The notes: generated by a model not told the origin, from the letters alone. Counted from the first letter of the stretch, positions 8,242 to 25,766 are shown. The stretch is DNA of 64,000 bases from Parafilimonas terrae (GCF_900115755.1 NZ_FOXQ01000001.1:62001-126000); one strand, 5' to 3'. Numbers and translations: made by a program.

Positions 8242-10680
8242 TTAATGTGGCCTTAATAACCTTATATAATATACCGGCCCTGCATTAGCGCCTTCCAATG
8301 CCTGGAATTTTACACGTATATGATCTTTATTTTTTATCATACTATCAGGTATGCGATAAATGATTTCTTTAAACTGCGACTGGTTCCATCTTCCACTATT
8401 ATCTTCTGTAATTAATTTTTGATCATCTATATAAATATCAAACTTATTATCACCCCATTCTGCGCCCCAATAACGTATCATTAAACTTAAACCGGTTTCA
8501 TTATTAGTTGCCATATTATAACTGAAATAACCATTGTTAAACGCCTGCCTGAACATCTGGTCCTGGTTATTGCCGGTTCTTGATTTTTCACTTTGCAGGG
8601 CATGATCCACTTCCGGCTGCTGCTCGCCGGGCGCCACAAAATCTATGGTGAGTTTATCTAATTCTATTTTTTGTTTTTCTATTGCTGATAAAGAATCGAT
8701 ATAAGATTTATAACCGTTGTTGCTTAATGCCATCCAATACATCATATAACGTGCATCGTGAATTTGATAGAATGGCTGTAGTGTAACATCAACAGGGTTT
8801 TCCAGCTTTACTGCAGGAATAGTAAAGTTGAGCGGCTTATCTTTTACGGGAACTAATTCAGTGGTAAGTTTATTCAAATCATCTTCAATAATAATGGGCG
8901 CTTTATCTATAGGTAATTTTTCGCCGCTGGCAATATGGCCCCAGCGGCTATCATCTGCTATCAATCCTTTCAAATCTTCTGTACCTGTTTTAGCGCCTAA
9001 TAAAACAGGCCCGTGCATAATAGCAATATAGTTGGGCACATTGGGCAAATGCTCAATTGTATTATGCATGGGCAATGTAATTTCAACCACATCGCCTTTC
9101 TTCCATTTACGTTCAACAGCAATGTATGATGAAGGATGATTATTTATTGAAACAGCTTTTCCGTTTACTGTAATTTTTAATGCGCCGTCTTTTACCCAAA
9201 ACGGATAACGTATCATTAATGTAAACGGCGAAGCGCTTTCTGTTATCACCAGTTTTGTTTGTTCCTGGTATGGAAACGCCGTTTCCTGCCTCAACGCTAT
9301 TCCTTTTTCTTTCCAGTTTAATGCTGAAGCAACAAAAAGGTTTACAAACAAGGAATCATGCTGATGCGTATAAATAAATTCATTGTACTTGCCATGATTT
9401 TCCATGCCTGTTCCCACACAGCACCACATAGCTTCGTTGGGCGCTGAATATACACGGTAACTTCTCGGGCGCACCGGCGTGAAATACACATAACCGCCGT
9501 TATCAGGATTTTGTGTTGAAAGTATATGGTTATACATCGTGCGCTCATAATAATCTGCATATTTGGCTGAAGGGTTTGTGCGAAACAAATCTTCTGTAAG
9601 CTTCAGCATGTTGCTCGAGTTGCAGGATTCAGGGCCTTCTATATCATTTATAAAATCGGTGCTGGCTGCAGCGCTGGGAAAAAATTCGCGCCTGCTGTTA
9701 CCGCCAAAAGCCAGTGTTCGGTTGTCCGTTACTGTTTGCCAAAAAAAGTTACCTGCATTTTTATATTTATCATCACCGCTTAGCTCTCCTATTCTTGCAA
9801 AGCCAATGGCTTTGGGCACCTGTGTATTGGCATGTTTATTATCAAGGTTATCTTTCCCTTCACTCATAGGATTGAGCAGCATCCTGTGCGAGAACCTTTC
9901 TGCAGCAGCGAGGTATTTTTTATCGCCTGTTGCCTGGTAGGCATCTGCCAGCACTTCATTCATACCGCCATGTTCAATATCGAGCATGTTTTGCATTTGC
10001 TCTTCGTTTAAACCCGAAGTGATATTGATGGCCCAGTCGCAAAACTTTATAAATATATCTTTAGCTTCTTCGTTGCCGGTATAGTTCCATGCGTCTCTTA
10101 AGCCCGCATACATTTTATGTACATTATACCAGGGTACCCATGCTGCACGAAATGCTTTCATATCACCGGTTTGTACAGAAGTCCAAACTGCTTTACTATC
10201 AGGCACGCCACCCACATAACCAACACCCCAGGAAGGATGGTTTTTAGCGTTGGCTTCCTGGCATTTTTTTAATTCGGCAATCATATACAGCATGCGTTCT
10301 TTGCATTCAGCATTTCCTGTTGCTGCGTTAATCGCCATGGCCGTTAAATAATGCCCGCCTATATGGCCATCAAGCCCTTCCCAGTTTTTATAACTTGAAT
10401 CTTTAGGTGACAACCCAGCTTCTTTTAAATAAGGCGCCAATAACCTGTCAACATTATACTTTAACAGCGTTTGAATATTAAGGTCGCGGGCATGCTTAAA
10501 TGGCCCGTCAAGCAACACCACTTCACTTAAATTAAACTGGTTGGGATATAGCCTTTGCTGTGACTGAGCATTTTCTGCAAGGCAAAAAAATACAATAAAT
10601 ATTCCTGCCGAAAGCCAGGTATTTGTTTTACCTGCTTTATGCAAAATTGACTTCACCATTACTTTGTTTATTAAAATCAT
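8242..10680 (-). CDS. GH127 beta-L-arabinofuranosidase (DUF1680 family)
   Basis: An 812-residue secreted enzyme. Counting from the first Met, the family's unusual zinc-thiolate active site is complete: Glu351 and Cys353 (EGPESC) and the Cys420-Cys421 pair (AMWCCVGTG), equivalent to Glu338, Cys340, Cys417 and Cys418 of bifidobacterial HypBA1. The (alpha/alpha)6 barrel spans about 45-470, with beta-sandwich domains after it. Characterised family members cleave beta-L-arabinofuranosides; some Bacteroidota relatives act on other sugars, so the substrate here is inferred. A signal peptide ends near QSQ40; Met8 is an alternative start. A good promoter lies at 10717-10746 and a strong terminator precedes it, so this gene opens a second transcript with GH51, GH10 and GH43. 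Confidence 0.88.
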   Translation of the reverse strand: MILINKVMVKSILHKAGKTNTWLSAGIFIVFFCLAENAQSQQRLYPNQFNLSEVVLLDGPFKHARDLNIQTLLKYNVDRLLAPYLKEAGLSPKDSSYKNWEGLDGHIGGHYLTAMAINAATGNAECKERMLYMIAELKKCQEANAKNHPSWGVGYVGGVPDSKAVWTSVQTGDMKAFRAAWVPWYNVHKMYAGLRDAWNYTGNEEAKDIFIKFCDWAINITSGLNEEQMQNMLDIEHGGMNEVLADAYQATGDKKYLAAAERFSHRMLLNPMSEGKDNLDNKHANTQVPKAIGFARIGELSGDDKYKNAGNFFWQTVTDNRTLAFGGNSRREFFPSAAASTDFINDIEGPESCNSSNMLKLTEDLFRTNPSAKYADYYERTMYNHILSTQNPDNGGYVYFTPVRPRSYRVYSAPNEAMWCCVGTGMENHGKYNEFIYTHQHDSLFVNLFVASALNWKEKGIALRQETAFPYQEQTKLVITESASPFTLMIRYPFWVKDGALKITVNGKAVSINNHPSSYIAVERKWKKGDVVEITLPMHNTIEHLPNVPNYIAIMHGPVLLGAKTGTEDLKGLIADDSRWGHIASGEKLPIDKAPIIIEDDLNKLTTELVPVKDKPLNFTIPAVKLENPVDVTLQPFYQIHDARYMMYWMALSNNGYKSYIDSLSAIEKQKIELDKLTIDFVAPGEQQPEVDHALQSEKSRTGNNQDQMFRQAFNNGYFSYNMATNNETGLSLMIRYWGAEWGDNKFDIYIDDQKLITEDNSGRWNQSQFKEIIYRIPDSMIKNKDHIRVKFQALEGANAGPVYYIRLLRPH

Positions 10681-10716
10681 TATCAGAACTGCGCAAGCAA
10701 TAAATCATTGTGCAAG

Positions 10717-10746
10717 CAAAAATAATTTTATTTGTCTTTTTTACAA
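10717..10746 (-). promoter_or_regulatory. promoter for the GH127-GH51-GH10-GH43 unit
   Basis: On the minus strand: TTG (10746-10744), 19 bases, TATTTTTG (10724-10717). Both elements and the spacing match the Bacteroidota consensus. The expected start of transcription is about 30 bases before the GH127 ATG. Confidence 0.7.
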
Positions 10747-10853
10747 TTATTTTTCACCTGCAATATACATAAGCTTCTGTTATTGATTTCTGAATTTAAG
10801 CAGGATATGGTTGCTTACCGGCACGGAAATTTCACCTTCGATACTTAAATATT

Positions 10854-10896
10854 AAATGGGATTCTTATCCTGCTTAACCGGATAAGAATCCCATTT
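10854..10896 (-). terminator. strong hairpin terminator after the small secreted protein gene
   Basis: A perfect 17-bp inverted repeat: 10854-10870 pairs with 10880-10896 (core GGGATTCTTATCC), with a 9-base loop. On the minus strand it ends in TTT and an AT-rich stretch. It lies 20 bases after the stop of the 112-residue protein and before the GH127 promoter, so it should close the upstream transcript. Confidence 0.75.
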
Positions 10897-10916
10897 GCTG
10901 AGCATAAACGCGAAGT

Positions 10917-11255
10917 TTATTCCTTTACCCTTGTAAGTTTTGTTTCGCCCCTTTCATTTTTAGTAACAATTTCATCGTCGCTAACCAGCTCACCTGTATT
11001 GTTGATGGTCATGTCGTTAAAACTGATGCTGTAAGAAAATTTCTTTCCATCCACTTTGCCGTTTTCGATTGGTATTTCACCAAACTGGGTTTTTAAAACT
11101 CCGGTTAAAGAATCGCCCTCTACTTTAAAAGTGTAGTTAAGTTCGAATGAGCCATTGGGTGTTTCGCGGGTGCCTTTCCAGTTACCGTCAATAGGGTTCT
11201 GTGCATAGGTAACCATAGCACCAAAAAGCAACATGGCTGTTAGTAGAAATTTCAT
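10917..11255 (-). CDS. small secreted beta-rich protein, unknown function
   Basis: A 112-residue protein with a clear signal peptide (MKFLLTAMLLFGAMVTYAQ, cleavage after about residue 19). The mature part of about 93 residues starts NPIDGNWKG and alternates short polar and hydrophobic stretches, as expected for a small beta-barrel or beta-sandwich; GNWKGTRETPNG looks like the first strand of a lipocalin-like fold. No catalytic motif is visible and it is too short for a glycosidase. It sits inside the xylan locus between two arabinofuranosidase genes and is closed by a strong terminator, so it is probably expressed with the upstream enzymes. A ligand-binding or accessory role is only a guess. 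Confidence 0.75.
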   Translation of the reverse strand: MKFLLTAMLLFGAMVTYAQNPIDGNWKGTRETPNGSFELNYTFKVEGDSLTGVLKTQFGEIPIENGKVDGKKFSYSISFNDMTINNTGELVSDDEIVTKNERGETKLTRVKE

Positions 11256-11321
11256 AGATGCGTGTTTTTATTGAGTTAAGAAATAAAAAATTTAACCTGT
11301 TTTCAGACGAAAGGGCATGCA

Positions 11322-13442
11322 TTATTTACGTGTTTTAATTTCAATAATACTTACCGAAAACGGATCAAATGTTTTTGTAAAAGACGATTTAATGCCTTTT
11401 ATAGTAGATGTTTCAGGCACTATATTTTCCGGTTCCGTTATACTGTTGGTGTCATCGGGTTTATTGCCTTTAACCACCACCATTGTTGCTTCAGGTTCAG
11501 TTCCGTTGACACCTTCAAGATTAATTTTTACCGTTTCTTTTTTTGCCTTTGTATTTACAATTTTTAAATACAAGACACCCGTTGTATCATTCATAGTTGC
11601 CGCATAAAAAAGCATAGGCACCGTTTTAACGGTTACACCTTTAGCGCTGTCTTGTTTGGTAAGCGGCCTGTTTTGAACGGGTGTATTTTTTACGGTGCCC
11701 GGTACAATTTTATTACCCAAATAATGGTTGAATAATTTTTGTACGTAATAAGAAGGTGAGCCGTAGCTGTTTAATGCATCATAACCAATCAAATCTGAAT
11801 CCCACTGCCACGCTCTTTTTCCGTTTGATGAATCAATGCTCACGTTTACAAATAAAGGCGCATAACAAGACATAACGATTAAATCTGAATTGCGTTCCAT
11901 CCCGGTCATCCAGGCAGCATCTCCTAAGGCCGCATTTAAATTTGTAGTTGGCTTGCCTTCTCTTGTAGCCCATTCGCCCACAAATATCTTTGGTCCGTTG
12001 CGGTCGTAGGCATCATATTGCGAAGCATTTTCCCACATATCCCACGAATCGCGGTAGTAATGCTCATCTACCACATCTGCATCTTTACCCTTCACGCTCA
12101 TGGCAGGATATTGAGTTTTCGGGATAGTTGAAATGCAGGTTATATTGGGATATTTTGCTTCAATGGCTTCCCTGAATTGTTTAAATCTGCCATCGTAACT
12201 ATTGCTCCTGTCAAACCAATCTTCATTACCAATTTCAACATACTGAAGTTTGAATGGCGCCGGATGTCCATCCCTGGCACGTTTGGCGCCCCAGTAGGTA
12301 GTTGTATCGCCTGTTACATATTCTATTTCATCCAGTGCATCATCCACATACGGTTTTAAAAGCGGGCCGGCATCAACATGGTCGCCTTCCAACGAATAAC
12401 CAGCATAAACACCTAAAACCGGTTCAGCACCCATGTTTTCTGCCCATAACAAAAATTCCAGTAATCCCATTCCATCAGATGCACGGTAACCCCATGAACC
12501 GTTATGTCCCGGGCGGTTGGCAATAGGGCCAAGCGTTTCCTTCCACGGAAAAGCATCGGTCAGTTTTGGGCCTTCTAAAAAATTTCCCCCGGGAAAACGG
12601 AGAAATTTTGGTTTCATATCCACCAGCATATTCATCAGGTCTGTGCGAAAACCATTTGGTTGGTTGTTATAAGTAGGCGGAAATAATGAAACCAGGTTGA
12701 AATAATAAACACCAACACGATCGGTGGAAATTACAAACCTTGCATCTTTTGTGGGTTTTATATCCGCAGCTGTTGTAAGGTTAACTTCATATTGTTTCCA
12801 GTAAGTACTTTTTTCGAGATTGATCGTTCCTTTTGCATAAACAGTTTTGCCATCATTACTTACAATGGAAACCGTTATAGGGCCGGGTGTATTATTTTCA
12901 ATTACAGGCAGCGGCGGCGTGGTTGGCTTGGGTTCCCATGGCCAACGTAGAGGCTCCCTGCGGTCTGTGCCTTTTATATAAAATGATGCTTTATATGTAG
13001 TAGAAGGTTTTACGGGGATGCCCCAATACCCTTCATTGGCAATGCCCACATTACCATCCGCTTTTTCAACTGTAAGCCTCAAACAAGCCTGCATGGCGCT
13101 ATTGATGGCATTTCTGCGTTCATCATTGGGCACATGTTCCTGTGCTCCTATTAATTTTATATCTGCCTGTGACGAAGAATTTTCTTTCACAAGACTCCAG
13201 CCTTCGGGCTCCGTTTTACTGTCTTTGAAAATCCTGTTACGGATTAATTCAGCATACAACCCGCCATCATAAGAATGGTTAATTTCTTCGGTCATTAAAC
13301 CGTATAACATCGGGCTGACATCTTTGTTGGCCTGTGCTACATTCAAATTAATTTCAGGCGTTTGCGAAAACACCGGATTCATTGAGAAGGCAACTGCAAC
13401 CAGCAACAGTAAACGAAGTTTTTTTAATGTTTTTTGTTTCAT
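11322..13442 (-). CDS. GH51-type alpha-L-arabinofuranosidase, long form
   Basis: A 706-residue secreted enzyme, signal peptide ending near FSQ27. The N-terminal part opens the catalytic region (YGLMTEEINHSYDGGLYAEL) and is followed by a CBM-like beta-sandwich at about 95-255. This contains a Pro/Trp-rich insertion around residues 161-188 (REPLRWPWEPKP) that the paralogue at 6213-8195 lacks. The barrel carries acid/base Glu407 (EIGNED) and nucleophile Glu490 (FVGEWATREG). It should remove arabinofuranose branches, probably from a different linkage or substrate context than the other two GH51 enzymes. It lies between an esterase gene and the small secreted protein gene, with short spacers on both sides. 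Confidence 0.9.
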   Translation of the reverse strand: MKQKTLKKLRLLLLVAVAFSMNPVFSQTPEINLNVAQANKDVSPMLYGLMTEEINHSYDGGLYAELIRNRIFKDSKTEPEGWSLVKENSSSQADIKLIGAQEHVPNDERRNAINSAMQACLRLTVEKADGNVGIANEGYWGIPVKPSTTYKASFYIKGTDRREPLRWPWEPKPTTPPLPVIENNTPGPITVSIVSNDGKTVYAKGTINLEKSTYWKQYEVNLTTAADIKPTKDARFVISTDRVGVYYFNLVSLFPPTYNNQPNGFRTDLMNMLVDMKPKFLRFPGGNFLEGPKLTDAFPWKETLGPIANRPGHNGSWGYRASDGMGLLEFLLWAENMGAEPVLGVYAGYSLEGDHVDAGPLLKPYVDDALDEIEYVTGDTTTYWGAKRARDGHPAPFKLQYVEIGNEDWFDRSNSYDGRFKQFREAIEAKYPNITCISTIPKTQYPAMSVKGKDADVVDEHYYRDSWDMWENASQYDAYDRNGPKIFVGEWATREGKPTTNLNAALGDAAWMTGMERNSDLIVMSCYAPLFVNVSIDSSNGKRAWQWDSDLIGYDALNSYGSPSYYVQKLFNHYLGNKIVPGTVKNTPVQNRPLTKQDSAKGVTVKTVPMLFYAATMNDTTGVLYLKIVNTKAKKETVKINLEGVNGTEPEATMVVVKGNKPDDTNSITEPENIVPETSTIKGIKSSFTKTFDPFSVSIIEIKTRK

Positions 13443-13482
13443 AATACTCTAATGTTTAGAACATCTGCTCATGATTAAAATC

Positions 13483-14385
13483 TTATTTATTTATCCAGCT
13501 ATTGTTTTGCATCCATTCAAACAAGGGCTCCATCCATCCCGGGTGCCTGAACACAAAACCGTGGTCGCCTTTTTGATAAATATGCATTTCCACGGGCACT
13601 TTATTGTGCCTTAATTTTTCAAAATAAACAATGCTGTTATCTACATCCACCACTTTATCATCTGCTGCTACTGTGATAAAAGCGGGAGGAGCGTTTTTAT
13701 CCGCCTGCAATTCATTTGAATAAAGATCAATCGTTTCTTTTGAGGGATTATCTCCCAACAATTGTGTACGTGAACCCTGGTGCGCAAGGCTATCCTGCAT
13801 GCTGATAACGGGATATACTAAAATCTGGAAATCAGGCCGCAGGCTCTTGTTGCTTTTATTTTCTATGAGCGCTTTATTAAAATGCGTTGCCTCTGTGGAA
13901 GCCACATGGCCGCCGGCAGAAAATCCCATAATGCCAATTTTATTTGAATTAATACCCCAGGCAACGGCGCTGTCACGCACCATTTTTATTGCCTGCTGCG
14001 CATCCTGCAGAGGCGCAATGGTTTTGTTTACCTGGAAAGAATCATTGGGCAAACGGTATCTCAATACAAAAGCAGCAATGCCTTTTTTGACAAGTTCTTT
14101 CGCCGTCAGCGTACCTTCACCATCATAAACAATTACGCTGTAACCGCCACCGGGGCAAATGACTATTGCAGCGTCGGTGGCCTTATCTTTTTCCGGCAAA
14201 TATATTTGCAGGGTTGGTGTAATAACCCTGCGCATCAAACCTGCTGAAACATTTTCAGGAATGTCTTTTAATGCTGTTTTCTTTGAATTCGGAATATCTC
14301 CGGGATAAAGATTTATGACTCGCTGCGCGTGAGCAGCAAACGGCAATAAGCATATTCCAATAAAAAGAATCTTTATTTTTCTCAT
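13483..14385 (-). CDS. alpha/beta hydrolase, BD-FAE / acetylxylan esterase-like
   Basis: A secreted esterase of about 300 residues. The frame is open from 14412, but the ATG at 14385 (MRKIKILFIG) gives a standard signal peptide ending HAQ. Hydrolase features include the oxyanion segment CPGGGYS followed by YDGEG, the nucleophile elbow GFSAGGHVAS, an acid in AADDKVVD and the histidine in KGDHGF. This pattern is that of the bifunctional carbohydrate esterases (BD-FAE) that remove feruloyl and acetyl groups from xylan, and of axe-type enzymes often found in xylan loci. The position beside three CE1 genes supports ester removal from xylan. The exact acyl group cannot be predicted. Confidence 0.82.
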   Translation of the reverse strand: MRKIKILFIGICLLPFAAHAQRVINLYPGDIPNSKKTALKDIPENVSAGLMRRVITPTLQIYLPEKDKATDAAIVICPGGGYSVIVYDGEGTLTAKELVKKGIAAFVLRYRLPNDSFQVNKTIAPLQDAQQAIKMVRDSAVAWGINSNKIGIMGFSAGGHVASTEATHFNKALIENKSNKSLRPDFQILVYPVISMQDSLAHQGSRTQLLGDNPSKETIDLYSNELQADKNAPPAFITVAADDKVVDVDNSIVYFEKLRHNKVPVEMHIYQKGDHGFVFRHPGWMEPLFEWMQNNSWINK

Positions 14386-14440
14386 TTGCTTTTGTGTAAT
14401 AATAGGGTGCAAAGCTTCACACCCTATTTATCCTGTTGAT

Positions 14441-16766
<2,326 letters not shown>

Positions 16767-16790
16767 TTAAAGCAGGTAGCGTTTACGCTT

Positions 16791-18764
<1,974 letters not shown>

Positions 18765-18773
18765 TTAATGCTT

Positions 18774-20959
<2,186 letters not shown>

Positions 20960-21132
20960 GAATAGGTATATTAAAACTTGTTATTAAAATTGTCAGTATT
21001 ACAATTATTCAAAATTTTGAAACTTATCTTCTACATGTTCGTTGTAATATTTACATGTAATAACCTGTTGCTATTTTTTATTTATGGAATTTTTACTGTT
21101 ACTTTTTAATCTTACTACCTGGCCCAGATAAT
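20960..21132. other. palindrome-bearing spacer between GH95 and GH8
   Basis: The longest spacer in the middle of the xylan locus. It contains a perfect 14-base palindrome TTCAAAATTTTGAA (21008-21021) and a 10-base palindrome TTACATGTAA (about 21052-21061) with another TACATGT at about 21032. No clear TAnnTTTG box was found for the minus strand. Possible regulator sites or an mRNA processing region. Confidence 0.35.
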
Positions 21133-23592
21133 TTACTTCGCAATCAACGTATATATTTTTCCTGCCTGCGTTGGTATATCATAAACAAAAGTCTTTTTCA
21201 AATCGGGTGATGTTATAACCGCTTTATCCGAAATAATTGGCGGGGGTGTTTTTTCAACGCTGTAAAAAGGATTCGCATTATCCCCTGATGCGTTTGTCAA
21301 TATGCCGCCATCCTGCTTCATTTCGTTTGGTGTTCTTAACCGAAGGTTTCCGCCTAAAGTTGATTTAATAACGGCTTTTACCACTTTACCATTTTTCCAT
21401 TCCATGCTTACCAGTTCAAAACCACCTCTTGCACGAAGTCCGCTGATGCTGCCTGATGATTGCCATACATCGGGCAACGCCGGTAATAAATGCAAATCGC
21501 CGTCTTCGCTTTGCACCAGCATTTCTGTTATGCCGGATGTACAACCGAAATTACCGTCAATCTGGAATGGCGGGTGCGCATCGAATAAATTATTATAAGT
21601 GCCACCACCACCTTCGTTGGTGCCTACAGGTGTCAGCTGGTTTTGAATAAGTTTATATGCATGATTACCATCCAGCATTTTGGCCCACCAGTTTACTTTC
21701 CAGCCCATGCTCCAGCCGGTAGAAACATCACCCCGCTGCAAAAGTGTATTCTTTGCTGCGCTATATAATTCCGGCGTACGGTAAGGCGAGATTTGATTAG
21801 AAGGAAATAACCCATACAAATGGGAAATATGGCGGTGCTTATCATTTGGATCGTCTACGTCATCCAGCCATTCCTGCAACTGGCTGTGACGGCCAATATG
21901 CATGGGTGCGAGGCGGCTGCGTTTTTGTATCAGTGTATCTGCAAAGGCCTGGTCGCGCTTCAAAATTTTTGCCGCCTCTATGGCATTGGAAAATACATCA
22001 AAAACTATTTGGTTTGTCATGGTTACACCTGCGTCAATGGAAGAACCGTCATGAGCAGCGGGTGCATTTTCAGGTGATTCATCCGGGCAAATAACCAGCC
22101 AGTGATATTTGGGGTGTTCTATTAAATAATCAGCATAAAACAAGGCAGCACCCTTTAAAGCCGGGTAAACAGATTCAAGGTATTTTTTATCGCCATTGTA
22201 TAAATAATGCTCCCATAAATGCTGGCTTAGCCAGCCACCGCCATTAGGCCATAGCCCCCAGAAGGCGCCATCTACGCCACCGTTTATTCGCCAGATATCG
22301 GTGTTATGATGTGCCATCCAGCCGCGGGTACTATACATATCCCTGGCAGTTTGTTGACCGGTAACGGCAAGTTCTTTCACCATTTTTATCAATGGCTCAT
22401 GCATTTCCGGCAGGTTGGTTTTTTCTGCCGGCCAGTAGTTCATTTCTGTATTGATATTAATGGTGTATTTGCTGTCCCAGGGCGGCATCATTTTATCGTT
22501 CCAGATGCCTTGCAAGGTTGCAGGCTGGCCGCCGGGCTGTGAAGAGGAGATCAGTAAATAACGGCCATATTGATAATAAAGCGTTACCAGTTGTGGATCA
22601 TTTACTGAATTAAAATGCTTTAATCTTTCATCGGTTGGAAGCTTTGCTGCACCGGTTGTGCCAAGATCAAGTTTAACACGGCTAAAGAATTTTTGATAAG
22701 CCGCAATATGCGCTTTCAGCATATCAGCATAATTTTTTTGATATGCTTTGGCCAGGCAAGCGTCGGCCCGTGCATTCTCATCGCCATTCAAATCATTATA
22801 ACTATTGAAGTTGGTAGCAATGGAAATATAAATGGTAGCTGCGTTGGCATTGCTTACAATCAGCGATGTATCAGTTGATGAAACTGTACCGCCTTCTGTT
22901 TTTATGCGGGTAATGCCTTTATATTTCACCAGCCCTTTTACGCCTTCATGATCAATGGCAGTACCGGCAATGGTTAATTCTTTTGCAGGCGTTGTTTTCA
23001 TTACCGCATTTGGCTGCGGGGTTGAATAAAAAGCGCTGAATGAAAGGCTGCGGGGTTTGCCGGCCGTTAATCTTATTACAATAACACGGTCCGGAAAAGA
23101 AGCCATCACTTCTCTTGTATAATTAACATCGCCTACTTTATAAGAAGTTTTGGCGACAGCTTTTTCTATATCCAGCTCACGGTAATAATCATCATAATTA
23201 CTATGACCATTAAAGGCAAGGTGCAATGCACCGGCCGGCTGAAACATTTGTCCTTGTGATTTTTTGCTGATGATAACTTTATTTGCCAGTTGCTCCGCTT
23301 CTTTTTGCCTGCCTTCAAACACTAACTTTCTTATGGATTCGAGCGAATCCAGCGCTAACGGGTTATCATTACGGTTTGGGCTGCCGCTCCATAATGTGCC
23401 TTCATTCAGTTGAATAGTTTCCATATCCACATTTCCATAAACCATTGCCGCCTGGAAACCATTACCAACCGGCAAAGCATTTTCCCAAACATCGCCGGAA
23501 GGCTTGTTGTACCAGAGTTTTAATGATTGGTTTGTTTGCGATAAACAAAAACAGGATGATAAAACGAAGCAGGAAAGCAACAAATTTTTCAT
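21133..23592 (-). CDS. GH95 alpha-L-fucosidase / alpha-L-galactosidase
   Basis: A secreted enzyme of about 820 residues (Met at 23592 preferred over 23601). Layout: N-terminal beta-domain with the typical [10 protein letters not shown] and NEGTLWSG, the (alpha/alpha)6 catalytic barrel, and a C-terminal beta-domain. Active-site blocks are visible: [11 protein letters not shown] (Asn pair), [10 protein letters not shown] (acid Glu) and [16 protein letters not shown] (Asp). The family contains 1,2-alpha-L-fucosidases and alpha-L-galactosidases. Inside a glucurono-arabinoxylan locus the second is attractive, because complex cereal xylans carry L-galactose caps and Bacteroides ovatus has a GH95 for them. 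This assignment is by context; family membership is firm. Confidence 0.9.
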   Translation of the reverse strand: MKNLLLSCFVLSSCFCLSQTNQSLKLWYNKPSGDVWENALPVGNGFQAAMVYGNVDMETIQLNEGTLWSGSPNRNDNPLALDSLESIRKLVFEGRQKEAEQLANKVIISKKSQGQMFQPAGALHLAFNGHSNYDDYYRELDIEKAVAKTSYKVGDVNYTREVMASFPDRVIVIRLTAGKPRSLSFSAFYSTPQPNAVMKTTPAKELTIAGTAIDHEGVKGLVKYKGITRIKTEGGTVSSTDTSLIVSNANAATIYISIATNFNSYNDLNGDENARADACLAKAYQKNYADMLKAHIAAYQKFFSRVKLDLGTTGAAKLPTDERLKHFNSVNDPQLVTLYYQYGRYLLISSSQPGGQPATLQGIWNDKMMPPWDSKYTININTEMNYWPAEKTNLPEMHEPLIKMVKELAVTGQQTARDMYSTRGWMAHHNTDIWRINGGVDGAFWGLWPNGGGWLSQHLWEHYLYNGDKKYLESVYPALKGAALFYADYLIEHPKYHWLVICPDESPENAPAAHDGSSIDAGVTMTNQIVFDVFSNAIEAAKILKRDQAFADTLIQKRSRLAPMHIGRHSQLQEWLDDVDDPNDKHRHISHLYGLFPSNQISPYRTPELYSAAKNTLLQRGDVSTGWSMGWKVNWWAKMLDGNHAYKLIQNQLTPVGTNEGGGGTYNNLFDAHPPFQIDGNFGCTSGITEMLVQSEDGDLHLLPALPDVWQSSGSISGLRARGGFELVSMEWKNGKVVKAVIKSTLGGNLRLRTPNEMKQDGGILTNASGDNANPFYSVEKTPPPIISDKAVITSPDLKKTFVYDIPTQAGKIYTLIAK

Positions 23593-23693
23593 TGATGGCA
23601 AATTGATTTTACATTGAAATTGAAATACCGGGAAAACCGCAATAACTATGAAAATAAATTTAAAATAGTTTTGAACCAGCTCAATAAATACCC

Positions 23694-25766
23694 TTAGTGC
23701 GAACGCCCGTCACCCCTGTCGTTGTACATCATTACATCAAGATTGTTTACCGGCCTTTCCAATTCATACGGTATGGGCATTTTGCTGAATTGCTGAAAAT
23801 ATAGCAGGCAGGCATCTTTCCATAACCCCGCATTCACACATTGAATACGCAGTTTGCGCTGTACTTCCAGGAAACGCGTGCTGTCAACATAAACACCTGC
23901 TTTGTCCCATACTTTTTGAAAACTGCGCACCTGGTTTACACCCTCATCATATTTATAGCATAATTCATCCCATAACGTGCGGCCGCTTTTCAATTTGTAA
24001 TCCCAGGGCACATGGTGAAACCATAATAAATATTTTTCAGGGCAGGTAGCTGCATCATTAAACTGCGAAGCCAAAGGTTCGTGGTATTGTTCAACCGCAT
24101 CGCTGCCGGTTTTGGTGCGGTCGAAACCAATGCCGTTTTCGGCCGCCTGGTGATAATACGGCGGCGTCCAATCAGCCCGCATACCTTTTGGCGCCCACCA
24201 CGGGCCGGGCCCATAATGGCCGTTGGCCGACATGATGTGGTGCAAGCCAAGCGGCGTCATAAAATTCACGGCGGCTTCGCGGCTATCGAGCATCATTTGT
24301 TTTACAGGTTTGAGGAAATTATCGTTCCAACCTGCATTATAATTGGCTTCGCCCGATTTTGAAGATTGGGCGCCATAAAAAGTAAGCTTTAGCCATTCAT
24401 CTGCTATCTGTTCACTTTTTAAATTCACATTCCACGCCAGCCGGCCAAAGGCGTACCAGTTGGCCTGGTTGAATAAATGGCCACACCAATTGGTATCTAA
24501 CCCAACATTCGATACACCGGCCATAGCCGTATATTTTTGCGAATAAATGCTGCCATCGGTACAGCGCGCCACGGTACTGCCTTCGCCCTGCTGGTAAGTA
24601 TCGCTTTGCAAAACCTCTTCCCACATAGTTGATAAAAACACTAAGTATTTATCGTGACCGAGATATTCCATCGTTACCTGCAATTCAGGCATTACGGACG
24701 TTTGCTTCATTGCCCCGAATAAAGGGCTGAAAGGCTCTCTTGGCTGAAAATCTACCGGGCCATTTTTTACCTGTATAATTACATTATCCTTGAACTTTCC
24801 ATCAAGCGGCATAAACTCATTATAGGCTTGTTTTGCGCGGTCTTTATCATTTGGGCTGTAGACAAATGCCCGCCACATTACAATGCCATTGTATGGTTTT
24901 AATGCATCGGCCAGCATATTGGCGCCATCGGCATGGGTGCGGCCAAAATCCTGCGGGCCGGGCTGGCCTTCGCTGCTTGCCTTCACCAAAAAACCACCAA
25001 AATCGGGCACGTAACTGTAAATTTCCTTCACCTTATCCTGCCACCATTTTATTACAGCTTTATCCAGCGGGTCGGATGTTTTTAGTTTGCCTAATATGGC
25101 CGGCGAAGAAAAGTTGATGGAGAGATATGTTTTAATACCATACGGCCGCAATACATCAGCAATAGCTTTTACGCGGTTAAGATATTCCGGTGTTATTATT
25201 TTGGGTGATGCATTTACATTGTTCAATACCGATGCGTTGATGCCAATGGATGCGTTGGCACGTGCATATTCCGTCCAAATCTTTTTATCGTTTTGTGTAA
25301 CGGTTAATGAATCCGGGCCGCTGCGCCAGAAAATAGAATGGCCCGCATAACCGCGTTCCACCGAACCGTTCGGGTTATCCCAGTGATTTAAAATACGGAT
25401 TTGATATGAAGGGTTCTCGGCTTCGCCTGTAATAGCCTCGCCGGTTCGCTGGCGGCGCAGCAATTCATATACACCATACAAAACACCTTTTTCTGTTGCG
25501 GCAATCACTTCGTTTTGGCTTAACCTGAAACCATCATCTTTTAATGCCTTATCTTTTTTTATGGTAAGTGTTATGGAGGCATTCGGCTCACCCTGCCAGC
25601 CATTTTGCAGCTCCTGTTTAGCAATAGATAATGTTGGAGAATTTTTTGAACAAATAACCGTTACAGGCTTAGCGTTTTTATAGCGCAGCCATAGCTGGTG
25701 GCCGTTTTCCTGTGCCTGGCAGGTTATTACAATAAAAAAGAAAAGGACATTAAAAACTACTTTCAC
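23694..25766 (-). CDS. GH67 alpha-glucuronidase
   Basis: Removes alpha-1,2-linked (4-O-methyl)glucuronic acid from the non-reducing terminal xylose of xylo-oligosaccharides, with inversion. 690 residues with a signal peptide (to about residue 18, TCQAQ), the N-terminal alpha/beta domain, and a barrel carrying the family's motifs: [20 protein letters not shown] (acid Glu), [11 protein letters not shown] (Asp) and [11 protein letters not shown] (Glu). C-terminal helices contain the conserved [15 protein letters not shown]. It follows the short GH51 by 23 bases, so they are co-transcribed. Its presence is the best evidence that the substrate is glucuronoxylan. Confidence 0.95.
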   Translation of the reverse strand: MKVVFNVLFFFIVITCQAQENGHQLWLRYKNAKPVTVICSKNSPTLSIAKQELQNGWQGEPNASITLTIKKDKALKDDGFRLSQNEVIAATEKGVLYGVYELLRRQRTGEAITGEAENPSYQIRILNHWDNPNGSVERGYAGHSIFWRSGPDSLTVTQNDKKIWTEYARANASIGINASVLNNVNASPKIITPEYLNRVKAIADVLRPYGIKTYLSINFSSPAILGKLKTSDPLDKAVIKWWQDKVKEIYSYVPDFGGFLVKASSEGQPGPQDFGRTHADGANMLADALKPYNGIVMWRAFVYSPNDKDRAKQAYNEFMPLDGKFKDNVIIQVKNGPVDFQPREPFSPLFGAMKQTSVMPELQVTMEYLGHDKYLVFLSTMWEEVLQSDTYQQGEGSTVARCTDGSIYSQKYTAMAGVSNVGLDTNWCGHLFNQANWYAFGRLAWNVNLKSEQIADEWLKLTFYGAQSSKSGEANYNAGWNDNFLKPVKQMMLDSREAAVNFMTPLGLHHIMSANGHYGPGPWWAPKGMRADWTPPYYHQAAENGIGFDRTKTGSDAVEQYHEPLASQFNDAATCPEKYLLWFHHVPWDYKLKSGRTLWDELCYKYDEGVNQVRSFQKVWDKAGVYVDSTRFLEVQRKLRIQCVNAGLWKDACLLYFQQFSKMPIPYELERPVNNLDVMMYNDRGDGRSH

